Part shown: positions 44,252 through 53,560 of the stretch, piece by piece
Layout of the letters: every line of letters begins with the position of its first letter
Numbering within the stretch: the stretch's first letter is position 1
Notes under the pieces: model-generated
The model's database searches: none
Seen by the model: the letters and a program-made list of their open reading frames with translations, nothing else
What the model was told of the DNA's origin: nothing
Origin: Paludibacteraceae bacterium
GTDB lineage: Bacteria > Bacteroidota > Bacteroidia > Bacteroidales > Paludibacteraceae
Assembly: GCA_017467185.1 (NCBI GenBank)
Contig: JAFTSS010000053.1
Span: forward strand, 1-64,000
DNA length: 64,000 nt
Reading direction: 5' to 3'
Program-made: the position numbers and the translations under genes

Positions 44252-44282
44252 CAAAGGTAATGTCATTTGTTGAATTATGCAA
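44252..44282 (-). promoter_or_regulatory. Promoter of the 44 kb RNA unit
   Basis: Minus strand TTG (44280-44282), exactly 20 bp, TACCTTTG (44252-44259). No start codon with a usable frame follows. Confidence 0.65.
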
Positions 44283-44357
44283 GAGATAACAAAACTTTTA
44301 ACTCTTTTTAACCAAACAACAAATGCAAACCTCAACCAGTACTCTGCCATCTAAAAA

Positions 44358-46103
44358 TCAAACACCTAAAGAAGCACGCACAGCATCAACTTTAGCAGCT
44401 GCCTCTGACTCACAGCGAGCAAAGTCAGCACGTGAAGTCATCTTACCACGTACTTCAATATAGAACTTAATTTTAGGTTCTGTTCCTGAAGGGCGTACTG
44501 ACACCTTAGTGCCATCCTCTGTGAAATATTGCAACACATTAGAAGTAGTAGGGAATGCTAATTTAGACTCCTCTCCTGTAACAACATTACGAGCCACAAG
44601 TGTTTGATAATCTTTAATCAACACAACCTTTGAACCAGCAATCTCTTTAGGAGGATTAGCACGGAAATCCTTCATCATTTGTTGAATTTCTTCTGCTCCC
44701 GATTTACCTTTACGAACTACAGAGATACCCTTCTCTTTGCCATAACCAAATTGAAGATAAATCTCTTGAATAAGTTCAAAAATCGACATACCATTATCTT
44801 TAGCCCAAGCTGTCATCTCTGCCATCAATGCACAAGCTGCAACTGCATCTTTATCACGAAGGAAATCTGCAGGAAGATAACCATAGCTCTCTTCACCACC
44901 ACCTATATATTGTTCCTTACCTTCACGCTCACGAATTTCAGCAGCAATCCATTTGAAACCTGTATAACAATCAAGCAATGGAGTGTTATAATAGTTACAA
45001 ATGTCTTTCATAATCTCGGTAGTAACAATGGTTTTCACCATAAACTCGTTACCTTTTAAAAGACCAAGTTCATGACGACGACGCAATATATAATAGGTGA
45101 ACATCATACAAGTTTGGTTACCATTAACCAAAATCCATTCACCCTTATCATCCTTCACAGCAATACCCATACGGTCAGCATCAGGGTCAGAAGCCATAAC
45201 TATATCTGCATCAACCTCTTTAGCCTTGCGAATAGCCATATCAAGCGCAGCAGGTTCCTCTGGGTTAGGACTAACTACTGTAGGAAAATCGCCCGAAATG
45301 ACAGCCTGTTCTTCAACAATAATAACATTGTCAAAGCCCATATCTTTCAAGCAACGAGGAATCAACTTAATACCCGTACCATGAATTGGAGTATAAACAA
45401 TCTTCAAATCCTTATTGCGAGCAATGCTATCTGGTGAGAGGAAAAGAGTTTTCACCTTTTCAAGATAAACACTATCTACATCTTCACCTATTATCTGAAT
45501 CAATTCAGGACGAGCCTCAAACTTAATTTCTTCAGGACCTTTAATCTTTTCTACTTCAGCAATGATATTAACATCGTGAGGAGCAATGATTTGCGCACCA
45601 TCATTCCAGTAAGCCTTATAACCATTATACTCTTTAGGATTATGCGAAGCAGTAAGAATAATACCACTTTGACAACCCAAATGACGAATAGCAAAAGAAA
45701 TCTCAGGAGTAGGACGAAGACTCTCAAAAAGATACACCTTTATACCATTTGCCGAGAAGATATTAGCAGAAGTTTCAGCAAACAAACGGCTATTATTGCG
45801 ACAATCATGACCTACAACAACCGAAATCTCCTGTCCAGCAAACTCACGTTTAAGATAATTACTAAGACCCTGAGTAGCAGCACCAACAGTATAGATATTC
45901 ATACGGTTAGAACCCATACCCATAATACCACGAAGACCACCTGTACCAAATTCAAGGTCTTTATAGAAGCACTCAATAAGCTCTGTTTTGTCCTCAGCTT
46001 GAAGCATACGACGCACCTCAGCCTTTGCCTCCTCATTATAAGCACCATTTAACCACTTTTCAGCTTTAGCAGTTACCTGTTGTAGTAATTCTGTATTTTC
46101 CAT
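44358..46103 (-). CDS. Phosphoglucomutase/phosphomannomutase family
   Basis: About 581 aa, cytosolic alpha-D-phosphohexomutase of the PGM2-like long type. The phospho-Ser is in GIILTASHNPKEYNGYKAYW (near residue 140), the metal loop is DPDADRMGIA (near 305), the sugar-binding loop GGGEESYGYLP (near 400), and the phosphate-binding loop VRPSGTEPKIKFYI at the C-terminus. All four key loops are intact. It interconverts hexose 1- and 6-phosphates for glycogen, LPS and capsule precursors. I start at the ATG at 46103 (MENTELLQQ). manA lies upstream in the same direction, so hexose phosphate genes are clustered. Confidence 0.93.
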   Translation of the reverse strand: MENTELLQQVTAKAEKWLNGAYNEEAKAEVRRMLQAEDKTELIECFYKDLEFGTGGLRGIMGMGSNRMNIYTVGAATQGLSNYLKREFAGQEISVVVGHDCRNNSRLFAETSANIFSANGIKVYLFESLRPTPEISFAIRHLGCQSGIILTASHNPKEYNGYKAYWNDGAQIIAPHDVNIIAEVEKIKGPEEIKFEARPELIQIIGEDVDSVYLEKVKTLFLSPDSIARNKDLKIVYTPIHGTGIKLIPRCLKDMGFDNVIIVEEQAVISGDFPTVVSPNPEEPAALDMAIRKAKEVDADIVMASDPDADRMGIAVKDDKGEWILVNGNQTCMMFTYYILRRRHELGLLKGNEFMVKTIVTTEIMKDICNYYNTPLLDCYTGFKWIAAEIREREGKEQYIGGGEESYGYLPADFLRDKDAVAACALMAEMTAWAKDNGMSIFELIQEIYLQFGYGKEKGISVVRKGKSGAEEIQQMMKDFRANPPKEIAGSKVVLIKDYQTLVARNVVTGEESKLAFPTTSNVLQYFTEDGTKVSVRPSGTEPKIKFYIEVRGKMTSRADFARCESEAAAKVDAVRASLGV

Positions 46104-46111
46104 AGTAAAAC

Positions 46112-46168
46112 CAATGCACAATTAACAATGTATAATGCATCATTAATTGTTAATTATTAATTGTTAAT
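46112..46168. repeat. CAATGCA/AATTGTT heptamers between pgm and manA
   Basis: CAATGCA-type units followed by TAATTGT/TAATTAT-type units. The manA stop codon is at the edge of the array. Confidence 0.7.
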
Positions 46169-47159
46169 TATTTATATATGTTTCGAGCAATTTAGTATTA
46201 ACAGTTGGCACAATATAAAGACTATTCATTTCCGCTGGTATCATAACAGTCTCACCATCAGTCAAAGTAAGATAATCATCATCCCACTTCAACGTAACAT
46301 GCCCCTCAACGCAAGACAACAACACAAACGAATTAATCGGAGCCAAATCATACTCCTTAGCCTTATCAATCTGCATCTCATTAACCTGAAAATAAGGGCA
46401 CTCAACAAGATTTACAATACCATTCTGTGCAGGCTGAAGCGAAATCTTTCTACCCTGCCAATTCTCAAAATCAATAGCCCTTTGAGCTAATTCTGTATGC
46501 AACTCACGAGGATTTCCATCTGCATCCTTACGATTATAATCATAGATACGATAAGTAATATCAGACGCTTGTTGTACCTCCATAATAAGACAACCCTTAC
46601 CTATAGAATGCACCATACCAGCAGGAATAAAATAAACATCACCTTTCCTTACTGGATACTTCTGCAACACCTCTTCAAGATTGCCAGTAGCCAAACGCTC
46701 AATATATTCAGTCTTAGAGACATAACGATTAAAACCCAATATAACATGCGCATCATCTTCAGCATCAAGCACATACCACATTTCAGTTTTACCATTCAAG
46801 CCATGCTCCTCCCCTGCCAATTCATCATTAGGATGCACTTGGATAGACAAGTCACGATTGGCATCTATGATTTTCAACAATAAAGGAAACTCCGCTCCAT
46901 ATTGTTCATAGACCCTATCACCAACCAAATCACCCATATACACTTCTACAAGATCAGCCAAAGTATTACCTTCTAACCAACCATTAATCACCTCACAATC
47001 ATCCTCTTCCATAGCTGAAACATCCCAACTCTCACCTACTTGACTCAATTTAGGCTCATTATGCCGATATATATTCTGTATCTTATCACCACCCCAAAGT
47101 TTTTGCTTCAATATAGGCTTAAACTTCAAAGGATACAATTTATTCAATTCATAATTCAT
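46164..47159 (-). CDS. manA: Mannose-6-phosphate isomerase, class I
   Basis: About 331 aa, zinc enzyme that converts mannose-6-phosphate and fructose-6-phosphate. Motifs: KFKPILKQKLWGG at the start, WDVSAMEED, the zinc ligands in LLKIIDANRDLSIQVHPND (QVHP, near residue 100) and KTEMWYVLDAE, and the His in FIPAGMVHSIGKGCLIMEVQQ. The start codon lies inside a heptamer array: ATTATGAATTATGAATTG gives M-N-Y-E-L before the family sequence begins, so translation starts from repeat sequence. It is coded upstream of the phosphohexomutase gene. Confidence 0.93.
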   Translation of the reverse strand: MNYELNKLYPLKFKPILKQKLWGGDKIQNIYRHNEPKLSQVGESWDVSAMEEDDCEVINGWLEGNTLADLVEVYMGDLVGDRVYEQYGAEFPLLLKIIDANRDLSIQVHPNDELAGEEHGLNGKTEMWYVLDAEDDAHVILGFNRYVSKTEYIERLATGNLEEVLQKYPVRKGDVYFIPAGMVHSIGKGCLIMEVQQASDITYRIYDYNRKDADGNPRELHTELAQRAIDFENWQGRKISLQPAQNGIVNLVECPYFQVNEMQIDKAKEYDLAPINSFVLLSCVEGHVTLKWDDDYLTLTDGETVMIPAEMNSLYIVPTVNTKLLETYINN

Positions 47160-47250
47160 AATTAAACACAACTTATCTTACATCGCATTTTTACATATTC
47201 AAAATTCAAACAATAATTATGCATTGTGAATTGAGAATTATGAATTAACT
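47145..47250. repeat. Heptamers around the manA start and rluB stop
   Basis: Two arrays: AATTCAT/AATTCAT units at about 47145-47163, which supply the manA start codon, and CATTGTG/AATTGAG/AATTATG units at 47221-47245, which reach the stop of the rluB-like gene. Confidence 0.75.
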
Positions 47251-48383
47251 TTAAACGCAGAAGCCGACATTTTCAACATTGTTACTTCCATTTCCGACAA
47301 ATAACGCCATTTACCTCGTGGAAGATTTTTCTTTGTAAGACCAGCAAAATATACACGATCCAATTTCACTACATGGTAACCCAAAGCATCAAATATACGA
47401 CGAACAATACGGTTTTTACCAGAGTGAATTTCAAGACCAACAGTGCGGAAATCCCCTTCATTAACAAACGACAACTCATCTGCCTTAACCTCACCATCTT
47501 CAAGCACAATACCTGACAAAATCTTAGCAAAATCTTCATCTTGAAGATCTTTATCAAGGGTTACTTGATATATTTTCTTTTTATTAAACTTAGGATGAGT
47601 AAGTTTTGTAGTCAAATCACCATCATTAGTAATCAACAACACACCTGTTGTATTACGGTCAAGACGACCAACAGGATAAACTCGCTCAGAACAAGCATTT
47701 TTCACCAAATCCAATACAGTTTTACGAGCATGTGTATCCTCAACTGTAGTAACCACATCCTTCGGCTTATTCAAAAGAATATATACTTTCTTTTCACATC
47801 TCACTGGTTGATCATGGAACATAACACGATCAGTATCAGGAATAACCTTTGAACCCAACTCTGTAACCACCTCACCATTCACAGTAACAACACCAGCTGC
47901 AATATATTCATCAGCCTCACGACGAGAACAAATACCTGAATTAGCCAAAAATTTGTTCAAGCGCATTGGCTGAGAGTAGTCAACAAATTGTTTTTTATAC
48001 TCAATTTGTTTCTTTTGACTATACTTATTATTAGGATTGTATCCGCCACCTTCATTATTACGATTAAATTTATTATTACGGAAACCACCTTGACCACCAT
48101 TATTACGTGGTTGATAACCGCCTCTACCACCTTCACTATTGCGATTTCCGCCATTATAAGACCGGCGTTCTGCTCCACCATAAGAGCGATTTTCGCCATC
48201 ACCATCTTGATTATAACGAGGTTTGTAACCTCCTTGATTTTGTTTGTTGTAGCCACCTCTATTATACCCGCCATCGCGTCCATCTCTCGATGAATTATAA
48301 GCACCAGTACGAGGTCTTCTTTCTCTGTTTTCATAGCCCGAATTTCTCAATCCGTATGGCTTTTTGTCATAATTGTTTTCCAT
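47238..48383 (-). CDS. rluB: RluB-type 23S rRNA pseudouridine synthase with Arg/Gly-rich N-terminus
   Basis: 381 aa. Residues 1-130 are a low-complexity basic region with repeats such as GGYNRGGYN, GGYKPRYN, GGRGGYQPRNN. Then an S4 RNA-binding domain (MRLNKFLANSGICSRREADEYI, near 140) and the RsuA/RluB catalytic core with the active Asp in YPVGRLDRNTTGVLLITNDG (near 242). It makes pseudouridine in large-subunit rRNA in known relatives (RluB); RsuA specificity cannot be excluded. The RG/YGG extension is probably an extra RNA-binding or phase-separating tail, seen in several Bacteroidetes RNA proteins. Promoter at 48434-48464. Confidence 0.88.
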   Translation of the reverse strand: MENNYDKKPYGLRNSGYENRERRPRTGAYNSSRDGRDGGYNRGGYNKQNQGGYKPRYNQDGDGENRSYGGAERRSYNGGNRNSEGGRGGYQPRNNGGQGGFRNNKFNRNNEGGGYNPNNKYSQKKQIEYKKQFVDYSQPMRLNKFLANSGICSRREADEYIAAGVVTVNGEVVTELGSKVIPDTDRVMFHDQPVRCEKKVYILLNKPKDVVTTVEDTHARKTVLDLVKNACSERVYPVGRLDRNTTGVLLITNDGDLTTKLTHPKFNKKKIYQVTLDKDLQDEDFAKILSGIVLEDGEVKADELSFVNEGDFRTVGLEIHSGKNRIVRRIFDALGYHVVKLDRVYFAGLTKKNLPRGKWRYLSEMEVTMLKMSASAFKVNS

Positions 48384-48433
48384 TTCTATAGTAGTTATTT
48401 AGCGCCACCAAAGGCATTATATTAAATATTCTG

Positions 48434-48464
48434 CAAAGGTACAAAAAACATTCCAAATTTACAA
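48434..48464 (-). promoter_or_regulatory. Promoter of the rluB-like gene
   Basis: Minus strand TTG (48462-48464), 20-bp gap, TACCTTTG (48434-48441), 50 bp before the start codon. Confidence 0.65.
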
Positions 48465-48498
48465 CATATAATCACAATATTTATTTTTAGTGTATATA

Positions 48499-48529
48499 TT
48501 GCATAAATAATTTTTTTTTACTATCTTTG
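48499..48529 (+). promoter_or_regulatory. Promoter of tig
   Basis: TTG (48499-48501), 20-bp gap, TATCTTTG (48522-48529). The leader ends in TAATAACTAAT-type repeats before the ATG. Confidence 0.65.
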
Positions 48530-48619
48530 CACGCTAATTTAGAGGTAATAAAAAATACTATATATCATCTCTAAAAACAACACGTTAATAACTAATAACT
48601 AAATCATTAATAACTAATT

Positions 48620-49978
48620 ATGAACATTATCAGAACTGACATTGATGCTGTAAACGCAATGCTTACACTTCAAGTTACAGAAGCAGATTACGCTGAAAAA
48701 GTAGAAAAAGCACTCAAATCTTATCGCCAAAAAGCCAATATCCCTGGTTTCCGTCCAGGTATGGCACCTATGAGCCTCGTAAAAAAAATGTATGGCCGTG
48801 GTGTAAAAGCAGACGAACTTAATCGTCTCCTCCAAGACGAACTTTACAAATATATCGCCGACAACAAACTTGACATCCTTGGCGAACCTCTTCCTAACAA
48901 AGAAGACGAAGAACGCAACATTGACTTTGATGCAGAAAAAGATTTCGAATTCAAATTCGACATCGCTCTTGCTCCTGAATTCGAAGCTACAATGAACAAA
49001 AAAGATAGCATCAAATACTACAACATCACTATTTCAGACGAAATGGTTGATGCACAAGTAAAACAATATGCTGCTCGTTTTGGCTCTTACACTCAAGTTG
49101 ACGAAGCAAAAGATGCTAAAGACATGCTCAAAGGTACTATGCTCCAACTCGATGCAGAAGGCAATGTTGTAGAAGGTGGTATCAAAGTAGAAGACGCAGT
49201 TCTCTCATCAGCATACATGAAAGATGACGAACAAAAAGCAATCTTTGCTGACGCAAAAGTAAACAGCGTAGTTCGCTTCAACCCACGCAAAGCATTTGAA
49301 AACGAAGCAGAAATCTCTTCAATGCTCAAAATCACTAAAGAAGAAGCTGCTAACATCAACTGCGACTTCCAATACGAAATTCTTTCTATCACACACTACG
49401 AAGAATCAGCTATCGATGAATCACTCTTCAACAAAGTATATGGCGAAGGCACAGTGAAAACAGAAGAAGAATTCCGTGCTAAAGTAGCAGAAGGCATCAA
49501 AGAATCATACAAAGAAGACTCAGAATACAAATTCGGTATTGATGCAAAAGCTCACTTCACTAAAAAACTCGACAAACTCACATTCCCAGAAGCATTCTTG
49601 AAACGTTGGGTACTTGCTACAAACGAAAACATGACAGAAGAGACAGTTGAAAAAGACTTCCACCTTATGCTCGAAGACCTCAAATGGTACCTCTTCAAAA
49701 ACAAAGTAGTAAAAGCTAACGACATCAAAGTAGAACGCGAAGACATCAACCTCTTTGCTCGTCGCATGGCTAAAATCCAATTCGCACAATATGGTATGAC
49801 TTCAGTGCCAGATGATATCCTCGACAACTACGCTAAAGAGATGTTGAGCAAAAAAGAAACTATTCAAAACATGGCAGAAAAAGCACTCGAAGACAAAGTA
49901 TTTGCTGTTATCCGCGAAAATGTAAAAGTAGTTGAAACAGAAATCTCAGTAGAAGACTTCAACAAACTATTTGAATAA
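48620..49978 (+). CDS. tig: Trigger factor
   Basis: 452 aa, ribosome-associated chaperone for nascent chains. The N-terminal ribosome-binding domain contains the signature IPGFRPGMAPMSLVKKMYG (residues 41-59; the usual GFRxGK loop reads GFRPGM). A PPIase-like middle domain follows (residues about 150-250), less conserved than in E. coli, as is common in Bacteroidetes. The C-terminal helical chaperone arms span 260-440. It has its own promoter and a strong terminator, so it is monocistronic. clpP, the frequent neighbour, is not adjacent. Confidence 0.93.
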   Translation: MNIIRTDIDAVNAMLTLQVTEADYAEKVEKALKSYRQKANIPGFRPGMAPMSLVKKMYGRGVKADELNRLLQDELYKYIADNKLDILGEPLPNKEDEERNIDFDAEKDFEFKFDIALAPEFEATMNKKDSIKYYNITISDEMVDAQVKQYAARFGSYTQVDEAKDAKDMLKGTMLQLDAEGNVVEGGIKVEDAVLSSAYMKDDEQKAIFADAKVNSVVRFNPRKAFENEAEISSMLKITKEEAANINCDFQYEILSITHYEESAIDESLFNKVYGEGTVKTEEEFRAKVAEGIKESYKEDSEYKFGIDAKAHFTKKLDKLTFPEAFLKRWVLATNENMTEETVEKDFHLMLEDLKWYLFKNKVVKANDIKVEREDINLFARRMAKIQFAQYGMTSVPDDILDNYAKEMLSKKETIQNMAEKALEDKVFAVIRENVKVVETEISVEDFNKLFE

Positions 49979-49997
49979 TTAATTACTCAAAACACAA

Positions 49998-50035
49998 TAA
50001 AAAGAGGTGCAAAATAAAAATTGCACCTCTTTTTT
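49998..50035 (+). terminator. Terminator of tig
   Basis: AAAGAGGTGCAA pairs with TTGCACCTCTTT, followed by a run of Ts. Next to it (50040-50108) is a stretch of AATTAGACTAATTAGA-like repeats before the panD stop. Confidence 0.88.
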
Positions 50036-50108
50036 TATCCAAATTAAACGAATTAGACTAATTAGAACAATTAAACTAATCCGCCTAACTTATCTAATAT
50101 AACTATAT

Positions 50109-50459
50109 TTAGACTAACTTATTAGTTTGTGTATCAGGGAATATTACCGCAGGCTTAAATGTACGTGCTTCTTCTTCAGTCATCCAAGTATATGCCATAA
50201 TAATTATTATATCACCTACATTTACAAGATGAGCAGCGGCACCATTAACACATATCACACCAGAACCTCGTTCGCCAGGAATAACATAAGTTTCAAAACG
50301 ACTACCATTATTATTATCAACCACTTGTACACGCTCATTAGGATATATATTAGCCGCATCCATAAGGTCTTGGTCAATCGTAATACTACCTATATAATCA
50401 AGGCATGACTCAGTAATAGTCACACGATGTATTTTGCTTTTTACAAGATTAAGATACAT
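50109..50459 (-). CDS. panD: Aspartate 1-decarboxylase
   Basis: 116 aa, pyruvoyl-dependent enzyme that makes beta-alanine from aspartate for pantothenate. The self-cleavage site Gly-Ser is in DYIGSITID (residues 23-25 region); Lys9 (SKIHR) and the motif [19 protein letters not shown] are conserved. Length is typical of the proenzyme. panC follows upstream in the same strand (50534-51385) with a CATAATT heptamer array between them, so the two pantothenate genes probably form one unit. Confidence 0.95.
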   Translation of the reverse strand: MYLNLVKSKIHRVTITESCLDYIGSITIDQDLMDAANIYPNERVQVVDNNNGSRFETYVIPGERGSGVICVNGAAAHLVNVGDIIIIMAYTWMTEEEARTFKPAVIFPDTQTNKLV

Positions 50460-50466
50460 TTTACCA

Positions 50467-50500
50467 ATTCATAATACATAATTCATAATTCATAATTAAA
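50467..50500. repeat. CATAATT heptamers between panC and panD
   Basis: About four to five units of CATAATT/CATAATA, followed by an inverted-like TTATGAATTATAG stretch near 50505. Confidence 0.8.
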
Positions 50501-50533
50501 TGATTTATGAATTATAGATTGTTAAATTATTAT

Positions 50534-51385
50534 TTATTTAAATCTGATATTATCAATCAAGCGCACTGAGCCACAATAAACTGTGATACAACCAACAACA
50601 TAATCAGCATCTTCCCATTTTTCGATTGACTGAAGGGTATCGCCATTTACAATATCGTAATACTCTACTTCAAGTCCTTCGTGACGATTGATGGCTGCAA
50701 TAGTTGCATCGTGAAGTTCTTTTACCGTAGTTTGAGAATAGAAAGTAGTACTCTCTTTCAACACAGCATGAATATTAGCTGCTAACGCACGTTGTTCTTC
50801 TGACAATAAAGTATTACGAGAAGAACGAGCCAATCCACTCTCTTCACGTACAATAGGACAACCAACTATCTCAATATCAAATTGCATAGAACGAACCATG
50901 TGGCGAATAATAGCCAATTGTTGGAAGTCTTTTTCTCCAAAATAGGCACGTGTAGGTTGTACTAAACGGAACAATTTACTAACCACTTGCACTACTCCAT
51001 TGAAGTGTCCTGGACGGAATTTGCCTTCCATCACTTCATCCAATCCTGCAAAATCGAATTGGAAAGTAGTATTCATCTCTTCTGCAGTATAAAACTCTTC
51101 AGCTATAGGTGCAAATACGACTGCACATCCAACAGAGTCAAGAAGAGCTGCATCAGCCTCAAGTGTACGCGGATACTTAGCTAAATCGTTTTTATCGTTA
51201 AATTGAGTTGGATTGACAAATACACTAACTACGGCTACATCATTTTCAGCTACAGCACGGCGCACAAGTTGCAAGTGACCTTCGTGAAGTGCACCCATAG
51301 TAGGCACAAAGCCGATAGTTTTATTTTCTGCTTTTAGAGCTGAAATATATTGCTCCAATTCAGCGATTTTTTTTATTAGTTTCAT
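50534..51385 (-). CDS. panC: Pantothenate synthetase (pantoate--beta-alanine ligase)
   Basis: 283 aa, cytosolic, ATP-dependent joining of pantoate and beta-alanine. Motifs: [20 protein letters not shown] (residues 25-44; the HxGH nucleotide-binding signature reads HEGH), [58 protein letters not shown] and the KMSKS-like [10 protein letters not shown]. Length is normal. It is just downstream of lptB in the same direction, with a palindromic repeat and a heptamer stretch between them. Confidence 0.95.
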   Translation of the reverse strand: MKLIKKIAELEQYISALKAENKTIGFVPTMGALHEGHLQLVRRAVAENDVAVVSVFVNPTQFNDKNDLAKYPRTLEADAALLDSVGCAVVFAPIAEEFYTAEEMNTTFQFDFAGLDEVMEGKFRPGHFNGVVQVVSKLFRLVQPTRAYFGEKDFQQLAIIRHMVRSMQFDIEIVGCPIVREESGLARSSRNTLLSEEQRALAANIHAVLKESTTFYSQTTVKELHDATIAAINRHEGLEVEYYDIVNGDTLQSIEKWEDADYVVGCITVYCGSVRLIDNIRFK

Positions 51386-51453
51386 AACTTATAATATAAA
51401 TATACTAATTTCGAAATAAAGTAACTAACAATAAAAAAAAATTCATAACTATC

Positions 51454-51492
51454 GGACGCACGAGCCGTGCGTCCCTACTCTCAACTCTCAAC
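51454..51492. repeat. GGACGCACG palindrome (inverted copy) and TCTCAAC heptamers
   Basis: GGACGCACG-AGC-CGTGCGTCC (51454-51474), the reverse complement of the copy at 17788-17808 including the flank (CCCTAC here, GTAGGG there). TCTCAAC units follow to the lptB stop. Confidence 0.85.
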
Positions 51493-51493
51493 T

Positions 51494-52243
51494 TTATATT
51501 GACACTTTAGTTTTTTGTTTAAGTTGGAAGTCGCGACCAAGGTATTTTTCACGCACTATAGTGTTATCTGCTAACTCCTTAGGGGTACCTTGGAAAAGGA
51601 TTTTACCCTCGAAAAGAAGGTATGCTCTATCGGTAATTGACAGTGTTTCGTCCACGTTGTGGTCAGTGATAAGAATACCGATATTTTTATCTTTAAGATG
51701 CCAAACAATGTCTTGAATGTCTTGCACTGCAATAGGGTCAACACCAGCAAAAGGCTCGTCAAGCATTACGAAATCAGGCTCAATAGCCAAACAACGAGCA
51801 ATTTCACAACGACGGCGTTCACCACCAGAGAGTCTATCTCCAATATTCTTACGCACATGTTCAAGTCGGAATTCAGCTATAAGTTGTTCAAGTTTTTCGC
51901 GTTGATACTCTTTAGAAAACTTAGTCATTTCGAGCACAGCCTTTATGTTGTCCTCAACCGTCATTTTACGAAAAACAGAAGCCTCTTGTGCTAAATAACC
52001 GATACCAGCTTGAGCTCTTTTATATACTGGGTATTTTGTTATTTCTTGTTCATTAAGGAAAATTTTGCCGCTATTAGGGACAACAAGGCCTGTAGTCATA
52101 TAGAATGTAGTAGTTTTACCTGCACCATTTGGTCCAAGCAATCCTACAATTTCGCCTTGTTTTACATCAATAGAAACATCGTTCACCACAGTACGTTTGC
52201 CATACGTTTTGAACAGGTGTTCTGTGCGCAAAATTTTATCCAT
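51494..52243 (-). CDS. lptB: LPS export ABC transporter ATPase
   Basis: 249 aa, cytosolic ATPase of the LptB2FGC complex that moves lipopolysaccharide from the inner membrane. Walker [17 protein letters not shown] (near residue 35), Q-loop [11 protein letters not shown], signature [16 protein letters not shown] (near 138), Walker [18 protein letters not shown]-loop ITDHNV. The FAGVDP and NVDETL features are typical of LptB. No lptFG gene is next to it. It may be co-transcribed with the permease upstream (59 bp gap). Confidence 0.94.
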   Translation of the reverse strand: MDKILRTEHLFKTYGKRTVVNDVSIDVKQGEIVGLLGPNGAGKTTTFYMTTGLVVPNSGKIFLNEQEITKYPVYKRAQAGIGYLAQEASVFRKMTVEDNIKAVLEMTKFSKEYQREKLEQLIAEFRLEHVRKNIGDRLSGGERRRCEIARCLAIEPDFVMLDEPFAGVDPIAVQDIQDIVWHLKDKNIGILITDHNVDETLSITDRAYLLFEGKILFQGTPKELADNTIVREKYLGRDFQLKQKTKVSI

Positions 52244-52301
52244 TAATTATAGTCAAATTAGACTAATTGGTCTAATGAGCCCAATTAGTTTAATAATTTA
52301 C

Positions 52302-53546
52302 TTATTTTACTTTCTTTTCTTTGAATATAAATGCAAATGCAATGGCTACGACTAATGCGAAGCCTGCAAATATATACCAAACAGTAGTCCAATCGCCTAC
52401 CAAATGTCCAGTTGTATTATATTGACAATAGTGGTTTACAATGGCTTGAGCTGCAAGTACACCAATTGTTGCACCAAAACCATTGGTCATCATCATAAAC
52501 AGTCCTTGTGCAGATGAGCGCATATTGGTAGTAACTTCTTTATCAACAAACAAAGAACCTGAGATATTGAAGAAGTCGAAAGCCATACCATATACAATCA
52601 TTGAAAGAATAAAGAGCCATACTCCACTGCCAGGATTACCCATACCGAAGAATCCGAAACGAAACATCCAAGCTAACATTGCCATAAGCATAACATTCTT
52701 AATACCAAAACGTTTCAAGAAGAATGGTATGAGAAGAATACATAGAGTTTCAGATATTTGGCTTAATGAGATGAGCATATTGGCATGTTGTACGCCAAAA
52801 GTATCAGCAAATTCAGGATAAGCTCCAAAACTTGAAATAAATGGATTGGCATATCCATTAGTAATCTGCAACATCATGCCCAATAACATTGAGAAGATGA
52901 AGAAGATTGCCATTCTATATTCTTTGAATAGAGCAAAAGCATTCAAACCTAAAGCCTCAGCAAGAGATTTGTTGGTTTGATTTTTAGAGATTGGACACTC
53001 TGGCAATGTGAACGAATAGATAGCTAATACCAACCCTAAACCGCCACTAACGGCATATTGAGTAGCCGTAGGTTGATAACCTAACAAATCGACAGCCCAC
53101 ATAGAACAAATGAAACCAATTGTTCCAAATACGCGAATTGGAGGGAAGGCTTTTACTGTGTCTAATCCTGCTTTATCTAATGCGTTATATGCCACCGAAT
53201 TAGACAATGCCAATGTTGGCATATAGAAGGCAACACTAAGACTATAAATAGTAAATAATGTACTGAACTGCACAGCATCAGTAGTCAAACCATACCAACC
53301 TGCAGCAATCATTAATGCGCCAGCTATACCATGACAGATGCCTAATAGTTTTTGAGCTGGAATCCAGCGGTCTGCTACAATACCCATGAGTGCAGGCATA
53401 AATATTGAGACTACACCTTGAATAGAATAGAAGAATCCAATATTAGCACCTAATCCAGCATTGCCAAGATAGTTGCCCATTGATGTGAGATACGCCCCCC
53501 ATACTGCGAATTGGAGGAAGTTCATTATGATAAGTCTTAATTTCAT
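52302..53546 (-). CDS. MFS nucleoside:H+ symporter family permease
   Basis: 414 aa with about twelve membrane segments. The N-terminus LRLIIMNFLQFAVWGAYLTSMGNYL and the stretch GIVADRWIPAQKLLGICH match the NupG/XapB nucleoside transporter family. Later FFILFSMLLGMMLQITNGYANPF and the FNISGSLFVDKE motif are also typical of this family in Bacteroidetes. Nucleoside import is the likely role; the exact substrate is not seen in sequence. It lies 15 bp from the bifunctional-nuclease-family gene upstream. Confidence 0.85.
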   Translation of the reverse strand: MKLRLIIMNFLQFAVWGAYLTSMGNYLGNAGLGANIGFFYSIQGVVSIFMPALMGIVADRWIPAQKLLGICHGIAGALMIAAGWYGLTTDAVQFSTLFTIYSLSVAFYMPTLALSNSVAYNALDKAGLDTVKAFPPIRVFGTIGFICSMWAVDLLGYQPTATQYAVSGGLGLVLAIYSFTLPECPISKNQTNKSLAEALGLNAFALFKEYRMAIFFIFSMLLGMMLQITNGYANPFISSFGAYPEFADTFGVQHANMLISLSQISETLCILLIPFFLKRFGIKNVMLMAMLAWMFRFGFFGMGNPGSGVWLFILSMIVYGMAFDFFNISGSLFVDKEVTTNMRSSAQGLFMMMTNGFGATIGVLAAQAIVNHYCQYNTTGHLVGDWTTVWYIFAGFALVVAIAFAFIFKEKKVK

Positions 53547-53560
53547 GTATTAGATTTATA

